Source: Pelargonium nanum
Lineage: Eukaryota > Streptophyta > Magnoliopsida > Geraniales > Geraniaceae
Direction: 5' to 3'
NCBI GenBank assembly: GCA_036897485.1
Contig: JAYMTF010000128.1
Coordinates: 1-51,114, forward strand
Length of the DNA stretch: 51,114 bases
Shown here: positions 1-11,455 of the stretch, in pieces
How the letters are laid out: every line of letters starts with the position of its first letter
How positions within the stretch are numbered: the first letter of the stretch is position 1
Made by a program: the position numbers and the translations under genes
Notes under the pieces: generated by a model
Told to the model about the DNA's origin: nothing
Seen by the model: only the letters and a program-made list of their open reading frames with translations
Databases searched by the model: none

Positions 1-395
1 AAATTGTATTTATATAAACTGTTTTACTCGTGCTTTGTGGAGTGGCTGTTTCACTGACCACAAGGTTACAAGGCGCAGGAGGAAAAGCAAGCCAGAAACG
101 AAACACAAATTCATTCTTCTCTTCTGTTGTTTGATGCATTCACTGGCTAGTTTGCGTCATGAGGCCTGGCCTTTTGTTTGTTTATTTATTTATTTATTTG
201 TTATTTTCTTGGTTTTGGATATTTTGGTTAGCATAAAATTGACTTCACCCAAGTTGAAGAGAAGTGATTTCGTGGAGCCTTTCTTTTTTGGGAATTCTGA
301 TCTCTTGGTTTGTTGGAGGCGGCAGTTGTGATGTAGCATATCCGACTTTGCTTTGATTCCATGTGTTAACATCGTTTATATTTGCTTCTTTTCAG
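1..395 (+). other. Partial intron of the TIM21-like gene
   Basis: T-rich sequence ending in the acceptor ttcttttcag at 386-395. It contains a short (TTTA)n run at about 177-200. No coding exon is recognisable. Confidence 0.6.
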
Positions 396-820
396 GTAAG
401 GGTGAGGATTGGATCCCCTATTACAGGATATGGTCAAGAAAGTAGAAATCGTGCTGCCCGTCAACGAATTCCCAATAGAGCATGGACTGATGAAGATGGT
501 GTGGAGCGTGTTGAAGTACGTTTGATGGAATCCGTTATGTTGCAATTCTATGAAGAAAATTTCCATTATGCATATGAAACTTATTTTAATGGGTATATTC
601 AGTTACTAACGAAGAAACAAAATGCAAGTAAGTCTGATTACATTTCACGAATTGTATGCAGGTAAATTTTTATATTCGCGGGCCTCATGGAGCTGGAAAA
701 GTTTACACTGAGATGTTCAAAGACAAAGTTGACAAGCAATGGAAATACACATATTTAATTGTCGACATACAATCACCATCCCCAGCACAATTGATGCTGG
801 AGTCTTACGTGCCAGCTTAA
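396..820 (+). CDS. TIM21: TIM21-type mitochondrial inner-membrane translocase subunit (3' part only)
   Basis: This is the C-terminal end of a nuclear gene that begins left of the window. Two exons are visible: 396-515 (preceded by ttttcag) and 662-820 (preceded by tatgcag); the donor after 515 is gtacgt. They join in frame to 92 residues ending ...LESYVPA and a TAA at 818-820. The motifs [20 protein letters not shown] and [20 protein letters not shown] are characteristic of plant TIM21-like proteins. The family docks the TIM23 presequence translocase in the inner mitochondrial membrane and faces the intermembrane space; the visible part is the soluble C-terminal domain, while transit peptide and membrane span lie outside the window. 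Bases 1-395 look like intron. A 98-codon reading frame there has no protein character and no acceptor, so I do not call it an exon. The family call is firm; exact paralogue not determinable. Confidence 0.85.
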
Positions 821-1440
821 AACATGTACATGAGTGGAGTGCTTCAGTTGATACCAAGTTGACACAAAGTAGGTATGTTTGGATCTACTTAAACTATTGT
901 TTAATCACTTTTGGAGAGAGAATCTTGTTATGTCTGCTTCAGCGGAGGCGTGGAGCACATGTTTTGATTTTTCTATAATCTGATAGGAAACAGGCCAAAT
1001 GGTTCATTTCACCGATTTGCATATGTATGATTTTAGAGAAATTAGCTAGCAAGAGTAGCACAATGGATCCTTTTGCACTGTTTCTTCTATACATTGATGT
1101 TGCATGAACTAATAATATCAACTTGGATTTGTGCTAGCTGGGCTCAATTACTTATGTCTAGCTTATTGGTTACGAGAACTGATGGCAAACACTATTTTGG
1201 TTTCATATTTGAAAGTTTATGTATCATATTTAGTTCAAAACAAAGTCTACTGATCAAATTGAGCTCATGTGCGAAAGTTCAAGGCAAAATTAGAGGTTTT
1301 ACCGAAAAAATATTTCTTCAAAAGAGACTGTTTGATTTCAAAAGATCAAACATGAGTGGAAAAAATAGATTTTGTATCAAGCAAGTATTATTTCATTGTG
1401 TGTGTGTATATATATATATATTGTTTTCACTATGAGGTTT
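821..1440 (+). other. 3' UTR and downstream flank of the TIM21-like gene
   Basis: No further coding frame follows the TAA. A TG/TA dinucleotide run lies at 1397-1421 and an AATAAA at 1466-1471, but the latter is about 650 nt from the stop, so use as the poly(A) signal is only a guess. Confidence 0.4.
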
Positions 1441-1583
1441 CTGAAAGCTCTTGTCACCAAGTTTTAATAAAGCTGCATTATTGTCCTCTCAAAATATGAA
1501 AAATAGACCATTATTTTAGGATTTAGAATTTTTCAATTATAAAATTGTGCAACTAAATAAAATTTTCAGATTTTTCACACAAA

Positions 1584-1710
1584 TAGAAAACTATTCTAAT
1601 AGGAGGATATCAAACATGGTTTGACAATATCAAGTAGAGAACTATTCCAATAGGAGAATATCAAATATGGTTTAACAATATCAAGTAGAAAACGATTCCA
1701 ATAGGAGAAT
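1584..1710. repeat. Tandem repeat, 51-bp period, about 2.5 copies
   Basis: Units start at 1584, 1635 and 1686 with TAGARAACKATTC and share the core AATAGGAG..ATATCAA. The third copy stops after about 25 bp. The units differ by a few substitutions, so the array is not recent. Confidence 0.85.
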
Positions 1711-3466
1711 TGGTGCTAAGGCCTTTTTAATAATAGTTTCAGGCTATTAATTTAATTATTTAAAAAATGTTCAATTAGAGATTCCATCCAAATACATATA
1801 GACAGATATGCTACTTTGGATGAAAACTTTGTGTAGCATGGGCACTCATTCACATCCTTTTTCAATATGTTAAGTATTTTGCAACAGTTTTTATTATTAT
1901 TGAGAAAATAAACTACTATTTTGGAATGTAGGATTAAAATAAAATGATTGAATTTTCATTATTGGTATTAATTTACTTAAGTTAATGTAACCGATGTTAC
2001 CTCCAAATTAATGAGTTGAAGCGACAAATGTTGAAGTGGTATGTGACGTCCGAGCGATACGTTAACGCCCCATTATGGAAGGTCAAACATTTTAACAAAG
2101 ATGACACTTCCATAATATTCTAAGAATTGAACACGTAAGGGAGATATCTCTCACGCTAAAGCGAGAACCTACCCAAATGGGTGCGGGGGAGAGTCGTGAC
2201 CCTTCCAAAGGAGGAACCAAACTCCTTAACACGATCGGAACCAGCCCACCAACTTGTTTGACACGCGTGTTGCCCTCATTCAAGATGTAATGTCGCGACC
2301 TCATTCAATCATTCCGCAACATCTTCTCTCAAATAAAGCTCATTAGACTCATGTAGCGATCATAGTAATATCGTGACATCATTTCTCTATGCGACCATGT
2401 CATGCTATCTCCTCTCAAACGATACTTGTTCATGAAATGAAACCATCATAATAATAAAGGATTTTAAAATTAAAATATTTAACACGTGAGCAAGACGACA
2501 AATTATTTTATTATGTGAACGTCGCCGAATCAAACAATAAACATTAGTAACCAATGAATTGGGAGATCAAAATAGGAGAGTAGGCACAAATTGAGAACTG
2601 AGGTAGATGATTGAGATAGGTTGCTCTTACCACACAGCTCATACATGTTTTCATTATCGTATTTTAATTTGAAGCTCACACGTGAAGCTGAAGCGGCAAA
2701 AGCTACTCCAAAGCTTTGCCAAAACCCCGAGTCAACTCACAAGAAATAAATGCTGACGTGTCTGTTTGGACTATCCACGTCATGTTTTACAATTTTAATC
2801 ACGCCACAATAACAACAATATTTATGTCCAATTATCCACATCACACCACATGCTCCGTGGATTGGATTTTTTGACGGACAAACAAAAATTAATTACAAGT
2901 ATTAAATATTACGTGTCATGTAACATTTAAAATCTACAAGAAAAGAAAGAGACAACGCAAAATTTGATGAGCTTTTTTGTTTTCAGGAAAACCCAATATA
3001 TTACACAAAACACACTATACAACCTGTAATCGTAAACAAACACATATTGTTTTGTTTCTCATCCAATGGCTAGAAAGTGACCACGTGGTCTTGTCAGGGC
3101 GCGTGGACTACTGGCTGCCCCAGGCGCGTGTGCATGACATCCTCTCAACAAATCACCGGCTATTGCCGGTAGCTTCCAGAGAAATCCTACAAGCCCTCGC
3201 CTCCCTTCTCAGCCGGCCAATTTTGAATTCCCAATTTTCGCACATCTATCTCAAATCTGAATGATTAATTAAAATAAATATTTATAAAAAAAAACCATAT
3301 TTGATCGTTGTAGAAGCTATTTTTGACAAATTTGAGTGTCGTGCTGTGAGAGAGATTTGATTTGAGCAGTTATTTATTGATTTGATCTGGTTGCGCTAAG
3401 GCAAGTTGTGGTGGTGTTGCCGGAGGTTGTTGGCGAATTTTAATTTATACGGTGGTGGAGGAGGAG
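1711..3466. other. Intergenic region and promoter of the TOM1-like gene
   Basis: Mostly A+T-rich. About 2040-2420 is noticeably richer in G+C and CpG, with repeated gcgac and cgtgac words, but no frame or terminal repeat explains it. The final 500 bp are promoter-like, with a G-box palindrome at 3079-3090. A 95-codon frame at 2977-3264 looks like chance. Confidence 0.5.
3079..3090. promoter_or_regulatory. Palindromic G-box GACCACGTGGTC
   Basis: A perfect 12-bp palindrome centred on CACGTG, 377 bp upstream of the TOM1-like ATG. Such elements bind plant bHLH or bZIP factors; activity here is inferred from position only. Confidence 0.5.
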
Positions 3467-6400
3467 ATGATGCGTGGGAGCGCGGCGGTTCCAGCGGCGG
3501 CGGAGGCCATAGCCTATAATTTAAAAGAAGCCTCCAGCTGGTGGAAAGAGATCAACGATTCTCCGCTCTGGCAGGATCGGATTTTCCACGTCCTCGCTGC
3601 CCTCTACGGCATCGTTGCCGCCGTCGCTTTGGTACTCTTTTCTCTCTCTATCCATCATTATTGCTAAATTTGGAATTTGCGTATTTGCCTCGACGATGGA
3701 TGCCGAATTTGCTCTTCAATTTTGGTGAATTTGTGAATACTGCGTTGATTCTCGACTTCTCGATCGTTAGCTGTTTTTATGCCTTCGCTTAGAGCTGGTT
3801 TTGAGTTCGCGTGGATATTGAATAGAATTGTGGGTTCTTAACTGTTAGGGTTTTCTAGGGTTACTATTGAATTTCTGGATTTGGCTTGCTAAGATAACAA
3901 GGAAGGGGGAGATTGTTGTTTCTTTTGCTTATCCACAATTTGTGTTATTTTAATCAAATTTTGATAATTGCACAAAAAATTGATTAGCAAACTACAAAAA
4001 TTGGATGAATTAACTTGTGTATCTGTTGGGGCTGATGTGGATTTTGGTACTGTCAGGTTCAACTTGTAAGGATACAATTGAGAGTTCCAGAGTATGGTTG
4101 GACAACGCAGAAAGTCTTCCACTTTCTCAATTTTTTGGTTAATGGAGGTTTGTTTTCTGGAATCATGTCTCTACTGTACATTGTCTGTGGATTCTATGGA
4201 GCTGTATTGAGTTTGGTTTCTCATGTATTTGCAGTTCGGTCATTGGTTTTTGTATTCCGGCGAAATGTGCAACAATTTCATCCTGAGGTTATAATCCATT
4301 GTCGAGATACTTTTTAGTCTTTAAGCTGTGTTGAACTTTCCAAATGTGTAACTTGATTCAGTGGCTTTGTTAGATTATGCAACACATCATGCTTGATATG
4401 CCAAGTCTTGCATTCTTCACAACCTACGCGCTTCTGGTTTTATTCTGGGCTGAAATTTACTACCAGGTTATTATGTTTCCTTTTTCTCATTTTTTTCTGG
4501 TCTGTTTTGGTGTAAGCTTATCTGATTACAACTGTGACTTGGATGTCAAATAGGCACGTGCCGTATCTACTGATGGACTTAGGCCGAGTTTCTTCACAAT
4601 TAATGCTGTGGTCTATACCATTCAGGTGAAATATTTTGTCCATTGTCTCACTCTAAGTCCCTGGAGAATGGAGATTTTGAAGTTGGATTCTTCTACTTGA
4701 GAGTAATGCAATTGTGTAGTCTTAATTTTACATATATTCTTCTTATGTGTTCTTTACATTTTATGGTGCACTATTTGAAGAGCTGTAAGAGGAAGAGAAC
4801 TAATTGCAATTGCATTACTCAGTTTTCTGTATGTTTTTCTTATATTAATCCAGTGACAAAGTAATTTACCGACCTTGTAAATAGCAATTATGAGATCTCT
4901 AAATGTACCTTGTATATTGATATATTTTCCTTCTCATGAGATAATGATCTGAAATACTTTCCTTTGGCAGCCTGTTTTCATTTTATAACCTTTTGAGTGT
5001 GAAAATCACGTTAATTCATAAATCTACAGCAAATTATACATTGTCTTAAGTTGAGCAATTAACTTGCGGGGTTGTTTCGTGATCTCGGTTGATGGTTTTA
5101 GGCTCTGGTTAAGGACATAGTTAATCATTATAAAGTTTGGAAGAGTTATTGACTAGGCATGATAGGTTTTTGTTAAGTTTTTTATATAGATTTTAACTGA
5201 TTGAAGTGTTGATGCGAATTTATGGCAGGTTTTAAGAGGTAGTGCAATTAATAATACTTTGGTTTCTTGGTAGATGTGATGTTCCCAAAGGGGCTTATTG
5301 AAAGTGACAGATTCTAAAAGTAAAAAGTTGAGTACGAGGATCACCTGAAGAACCTACTTTGAGTAGGGCCATAGATCTTAACACATGGCTGGCCTTGTAG
5401 TATTATGACTTAGTTGTCATTAACTAGGCCATACCTCGGTTCACAATTAAGTTTGTGTTTATGTCAAACCTCTTGTTTTAGAGTCAACAAAGCTGTAAGT
5501 TTCAGTTATTGTCTCTAAAAAAGGATTAGGCCACACCTGTTTCAGTTTAAGTGTAAAAATCTGGAGAAAGTATACATACATGCTTGAGAAATGCCACAAC
5601 GTGCATTGTGATAGATAGTGATAGCTATCCTCTGTCTACCTGTCTCGTTTGGCATGGTGGGATTTTAGAGGATCTTTGCACTGGACAGAACAATCAAGTT
5701 ATTTTTTCTATTCTATATAACCATATATTGGTTCGCCAAAAAAGATTCAGTTCATGAAAATAACATTTTTGCGTATTATTATGGCCTGTCAATTGACCGA
5801 AAAGTTTCTGTCTGGGCTCCATTGAGACCACACTAAAATTTATCTGACATTATCACTTAAAAAATACTAATTTTCAGTTGCTTACAGAATTGTTGGATAA
5901 ATTAACTCTTTAGTTTTTCATTTCCTGAAGGACATTTCAGATATTGTTATAGTTGTTTATAATGAAGTGTTTTTGGGATTTGGCAACCTTTCTTCTGGTG
6001 TTCATTCAATTTACTTACCTACTATGAAAATATGGTTAGGTAGTCTCCCATTATTATAGTATTTGGCCCTTTGATTTTTACACTCATAATTGAGTGATTT
6101 TGGGGTATCAATTTCAGATCTCCTATTTTATTTACTTTTGCTGCACTTCTTACCATCCCACATTTTATTCCTTACAAGGACCTTTTAGGGGTTAGAGTTT
6201 GTATAATTGGGAAATAATTGAATGCAGGACTTTGTTAAAGTTCTTTTGAATTATTATAGGCTAGGATTTATTGCTTAGTCTTACTTTACAAGTGGTGCCA
6301 ACCATTAGAGCTGCGAAGTAGTCTCTCTAAGATACACCAACTGATATAGGCTTAATACTCTCTCTCTCTCTCTCGCTCTCTTAGTTAGAGACTTAAATTA

Positions 6401-8576
6401 CTCTCTTGATCCTGGAGTATTCTGACTTTCGAAGCATTGCAGAAGCATCTTAAGGGAGAATGAACTTGCATATCCAAAGCATGTGAGAATTTTCACAATG
6501 CATCTTCGTTTAAGATGATTTATAGGCTTAAATCCAATCATTCCGAAAAATCATGAGCTATGGATATCTTCTTTGAGGAGAAACCCAAACACCTGATTGA
6601 TACTATACACTTGAATTTTTTATATCTTTACTTTTTCTTTTTATCATATATTTGCATAGTTTTAGTTTGATGCCCAGGTGAATTTAGTATTGCACTAAAC
6701 TCTAGGATACGTTACTATTAACTTAAGCTTTGTGCCAATCCCAACGGCATACTGAAATCATTGTCATATTAGATACTGTGTTGCTTGTTATACTTGTGTA
6801 GTAGGTTGAACATTAACATGTTCCTCTGTTGTATTGTTTCAGATTGCTATGTGGGTCATATCATGGTGGAAGCCTATTCGGGTTGTGATCATCCTATCTA
6901 AGATGTTCTTTGCATGTTTGTCTAAACCTCTCAAATCTATTTTTATTTATTTTTTATTTATTTTTTATTTTATGTAATGCTCACGAGTAAATTGATGATG
7001 ACTCATGTTTGCTTTTGACATCTCTATTCTGGCAGGTGTATCTTTGTTTGCAGCCCTTGGGTTTCTTCTTTATGGCGGGAGGTAATTGTTCTGCATTTCC
7101 TTTCTTGCCACTTATACTGATACCTAGTGAATGCATGGATCAGCAACTGTAAAATACATTCTGTATTACACTATTACTGCAAACACATCGGAGACTTGTT
7201 TACACTTTACACTCACAATGTTTTCAGTAGGTGCAACCTTTTGTTTTCAATGAACCTAACTAACTTATAAAGGGAAAATGTGCACTCACACAACTATATC
7301 AAATGAGACTCGTGAAGTCAAGCTATGTCTCTAACTCTCAAATGGTCAAATCTCTGTTACATAAGATATATAGATCAATAACCTTGATTCCACGAGCTAA
7401 CATATTAGTTGCCTTCCAGCTAATGAGTCTTTTTCATTTTGTTAGATACCCATTACCATGTTAGGAGAATTGAAATCTCATAATTTTTCTTTCCCTTCCT
7501 TTCTCTCCTCTCCCAGTCTTGTTCTTGGTTAGTTACTGTTGCTATGAAGTCAAGCCAATGTTGACCGATTACACAATGTCCAATATCTTTCTAAGTTATT
7601 GGGCTACATTTACTAGGTTATTGGGAAAATTAAATGGCATGGTACCTTTTTTTACTGATAGTTGATGAGAAAAGTTTATTCCTCTTCATTGACATCCTCT
7701 TGTAGTTCCAATTGTTCCAGTAAGTGAATGCTGCTTGATGCTGTGGCATGTTTCTGAGTTTTGAGCCTTCATTCTGGCTACTGGTTAATGTCACCTTTTC
7801 TCTTGGTATTTCCTTGCAGGCTGTTCTTAATGTTGCAGCGGTTCCCTGTAGAATCTAAAGGAAGACGTAAGAAGTTACAAGAGGTGCTTACTGCGAAAGA
7901 TAGATTCAAAACTATTTGTCGCTTTTAATTTGTTTATTTTCAAGTCTTATTTTTGTTCTTTGGATTTTGGCCTGGGCAGGTTGGCTATGTCACTACCATT
8001 TGCTTCTCATGTTTCCTTGTCAGATGCATCATGGTAAGTTCAGTATATTTTTCCAGCTCTCCTCTGCTGCCTTAACCTTTTGGAAGTTTTGTGCCTTAAG
8101 ATGTGCTTAATACAAGGTTGTTAAGTACATAAAAAAAAAAAATACAAGGTTGTTAAGAAATGTTTGTAAGAATAGGTATTTCATTGAAACCTAATATGTG
8201 TATTCATATTCTACATTCGGCTCTTATTTATTCACCAATCAACAGCAATAAACGTCATTTGTAGCTGTGGTTACTATTTCTCAAGTCACTAAGGTTTATT
8301 ATTTTTATGTTGCAGATGTGCCTTAACGCATTTGATAAAGCTGCGGATCTTGATGTTTTGGATCACCCAATACTAAACTTGATATACTATGTTGTAAGTT
8401 GCTACTTCCTTTGTGTCATCTATTATTATACATCAGATTCTTAGGATTCTTAGCAATGAAACGCTTGTTTTGTTGCTCTGCAGTTGGTGGAAATATTACC
8501 CTCTTCTTTGGTTCTTTTCATTTTGAGGAAGCTACCACCAAAACGGGGGATCACACAATACCATCCCATACGCTGA
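3467..8576 (+). CDS. TOM1: TOM1/TOM3-family seven-span membrane protein (11 exons)
   Basis: Exons: 3467-3631, 4057-4147, 4235-4287, 4374-4466, 4554-4625, 6843-6915, 7036-7081, 7820-7883, 7980-8033, 8316-8393, 8484-8576; total 882 nt, 293 residues, all with GT..AG borders and consistent phase. The protein is strongly hydrophobic with seven predicted spans and the family hallmarks [59 protein letters not shown] and the C-terminus [16 protein letters not shown]. In Arabidopsis, TOM1/TOM3 (DUF1084) are tonoplast proteins that tobamoviruses use as a replication-complex anchor; the normal cellular role is poorly defined. An in-frame TAA lies upstream of the first ATG at 3467; the second ATG at 3470 is an equal candidate. 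TOM1 and TOM3 are close paralogues, so the symbol is family-level. Intron 5 is 2.2 kb and intron 9 carries a tiny poly(A) insertion. Confidence 0.92.
6358..6380. repeat. (CT)n microsatellite in TOM1-like intron 5
   Basis: An uninterrupted CT run followed by one CG break. Likely polymorphic. Confidence 0.8.
8109..8157 (+). mobile_element. Poly(A) micro-insertion with 17-bp direct repeats
   Basis: AATACAAGGTTGTTAAG occurs at 8109-8125 and again, identical, at 8141-8157. The 15 bp between are tacat followed by ten A. This is the expected footprint of a retroposition event truncated almost to its poly(A) tail, flanked by the target-site duplication. A replication-slippage duplication is the alternative. 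It lies in intron 9 of the TOM1-like gene. Confidence 0.5.
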
Positions 8577-9260
8577 AGGATCGGAGGAAACTTGTGATAG
8601 GAGGCAAAACCTAGATGGAGGGAACAAAGTAAAAGATGTCGACTTTTAAGATATGCTTATCCATCCTCCCAAGAGAATGAAATATGAGGAAAAAGTGAAA
8701 GTTGAGTGTTGTGTGCTAGGAATTGCTAGCCAATCTCAAGGATTTTTAAATGTAAGTTTGTTTTCAGTTGGAAAGAACCGGCGTAAGGATTGTGGAGTAT
8801 GGTGTGAACTACAAACAACTGCGATCTTATGCTTTTCCTTGTTTTGAATCTTTTAATTGTTGCGCTTATCCAATACTGGTACATGACTTGTGAGCAATCG
8901 ATCTATCTCTATAGAATGGTTTTTGCGTGCTATGTACGAGGTTTTCAAATCTAAGATTCTGGCAAATAATACTAAGCGATCAAAACTTGCAACTATGTTT
9001 GATTCATAAACTTAAATCACAGAAAGGGATTTGATAATCTCTGTTCAGATCGAAAGACATGCCATACCTGGGAGTGGGAGTTGAAACTCGGCCGCCATCT
9101 TTCTGCTTTGTGGTACGATCTTGAGGCTGTTTATGGTCGATTGGAAGAAACATTTGGCTGTGAAAGAAGCAAATGAATGTGCAGTGCATCTGGGGAAGGA
9201 AATGATACAAATCATTCTGGATGTTGTTGATGGGCTGACTGGTAGTTGGAAATACCATCC
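8577..9260 (+). other. 3' UTR of TOM1-like gene and a coding-like remnant
   Basis: The start is the 3' UTR. At 9045-9176 one plus frame reads like protein, with TWEWELKLGRHLSALWYDLE, and ends in TGA. A second frame, one base off, stays open from about 9106 to 9277 and also looks protein-like. An acceptor-like ctgttcag precedes the first. I recognise no family; it may be a frameshifted gene fragment or chance. Confidence 0.3.
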
Positions 9261-11340
9261 TTCAATCTTATTCTAACATTCCCTCTAAATATTTTGAATG
9301 GTAGGTTAGACTTTTTACTTTTAATCCCAATTGAATGGTTGGTTTAAGTTTTGAATGTTACATATATACTATATTCTAAGGGGCTCAAACACTTAATCGA
9401 TCTTAATTTCGCTACATAGCACTTTCCTTTTTTGAACGGATCGCTTCACAACACATAATTATTATATATTACTGATAATCGTAAAGACTGTTTAAGTTAA
9501 CAGAAGCTTACTAACGTCGTTTGCTAACCAAGACTAAATTACTATTTTTCCCTTAATTTCATTTCAAATGGATGCTATTGAAATTAGATTATATGAAAAT
9601 ATGAACAAATACTATTGTGTGTGTCTTTTGTATACTATTATTACTTATTTATATAGTAGAATATATTCCCCACTTCCACACCCTTTATATGTTCTATGTA
9701 TTTTAGATAGGTCAATTTAATTTCGATTTATATTACCTAAGTCATTTTTCTTTGATATTAGATAAGAGAGTACTTTTCTTCTAAAAAGAAAAGAAAAGTA
9801 CTTTTTCTACGTAACATTTATAATATATTTTCTCACTAACGATATCAAGTTAATTATATATTTCAAATGCACGGTTGCTTTTTTGGATTTAATATAAAAT
9901 TGATTTTGCCCAAAAAATATGCATAAATAAAATAAGTAAAAGGAATGAACATTGAAAACCTACGTACCACTTGCCACCTCTTAACGCATTTTCTTGATAA
10001 TCATCGTTTTCAACTATTTACTTCTAATCTTAATTTGTCATCTGACAGTACCTCGTATTTAAACATTTATTAATTGAATTTTACAATATTATGCTACTTA
10101 AGTCAAGTTAATAATTTTTTTTTATTCTAAGATTATGTTTGGTGCGCGTAAATGAAATATAATAGAATGCTCATATCAACATTTTCAATCATTTCTTATA
10201 TTTAATAAAAGTAGAAATGATTGAAATTCATTTCTTGAGGAGAACTCATTACATTTTCCCCTTGAAAATCATTACTCTTCTCAACGTCGAGAATGATCAT
10301 TATAATTTATTCTTGACTAAAATTTTAAAAGTAAACAAACCAAAATACTATTAGTTCTAATTATACTTCCACTTCAAAATTGTTTTATTTATTTATTACC
10401 GATTAGTCATAATGAAATAGTACAAATCATCTCACGAAATTATAAAATTCACATAGGTAAATTAAATTTTAGATTGTTTAGGTTATGTAAATATGAAATT
10501 TAATTTGTAAATAAATGAATATAGTTAAAAACGTATAAAGAATTAAAGATATCAATTTTCTCTCGTATACATATATATGTGTGTGTATGAACGTACGTAC
10601 GTGTATTAAATTTTAAAAATTTGAAATGATACACATAGTTTAGAAAAAAAATCTAGTTTTCAGAAAAGTAAACACTTTAAAATATTTCAAAATACATAAA
10701 TGCAGATCAAATTTTAAATTATTTTAGCAATGCGTAAAAAAATACAATTGTTAAAAATAAGACATGTAATGGCCTTTTTTGCATACTATATATTTTGTTA
10801 TTGTAATTTGTACACCAAAAATATAATAACATGTAATTACCAATACAATAATAAAGTGAATATTAAGGTATTAAGGTTATTCATTGAATTGCGTCAAATA
10901 TTCTTCTAATTATTATTTTTGGTCAAAAATCACACGTCAGTAACACGTATGCATGTATTCAATCCCTTCAAAATTGGAAAGAAGTTAAAGCAAATCAATG
11001 GACAGGATAAGCGTGACTAAGTTCCACGGCAGCACCAGATCCTACCTCCAAAAAAATACAGAAACAGAACCAAAATTGCAAAACTCCAAATGTATGCAAA
11101 AGTCCCTAATCATCCATGACTAGACTCCACGTCACCAGGGCCCCACAGTAGGTGCTATGAACCGTCCATACACTGACATCTGGACCCACGTGGCAGAAAA
11201 AATATCTTGGCAGAGTTTGAAGGAAAAACCGCTCACAGTCCTATCGTTCTTGACTAGTTGCAGGCTCCGCAGAAATATTTCAGCTAAGGACTTGAGTTTT
11301 CAGGGAAGGACTCACGCCTCTACCGATTTCCCTGAGAAGG
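9261..11340. other. A+T-rich intergenic DNA upstream of the inositol oxygenase gene
   Basis: No gene seen. It contains a 12-bp perfect hairpin (arms 9769-9780 and 9791-9802), a 14-bp hairpin (10183-10196 and 10213-10226) and a run of TA, TG and ACGT words at 10568-10605. The 14-bp hairpin sits in a segment beginning gtttggtgcgcgtaaatg and ending about 10340 in gtaaacaaaccaaa, which may be a decayed MITE, but the ends do not pair well enough to call. Confidence 0.5.
11127..11192 (+). promoter_or_regulatory. ACGT-core elements in the MIOX promoter
   Basis: CCACGTCA at 11127-11134 and the G-box/ABRE CACGTG at 11187-11192 (context CCACGTGGC) lie 160-230 bp upstream of the TATA box. These match bZIP binding sites used in ABA, light or energy responses; function is inferred. 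Confidence 0.45.
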
Positions 11341-11353
11341 ACTCTCCGGCAAT

Positions 11354-11363
11354 TATATAAATA
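11354..11363 (+). promoter_or_regulatory. TATA box of the MIOX gene
   Basis: TATATAAATA lies 93 bp upstream of the ATG, giving a predicted transcription start near 11385-11395 and a leader of about 65 nt. Confidence 0.65.
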
Positions 11364-11455
11364 CCCTCTATTTTCCATCATGTTCCTCACACCCAATCGC
11401 CTTCACCTTCTGATTTTCACTCTTGTAATTTCTTATCTGCGTCTTTCGATTCACG

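Noticed and set aside
35..331. 98-codon reading frame in the first intron
   Set aside because: No acceptor or donor at its ends and no protein-like composition; it lies in T-rich intron sequence.
2977..3264. 95-codon plus-strand frame upstream of the TOM1-like gene
   Set aside because: It sits in promoter DNA, starts in A+T-rich sequence and shows no domain or conserved motif.
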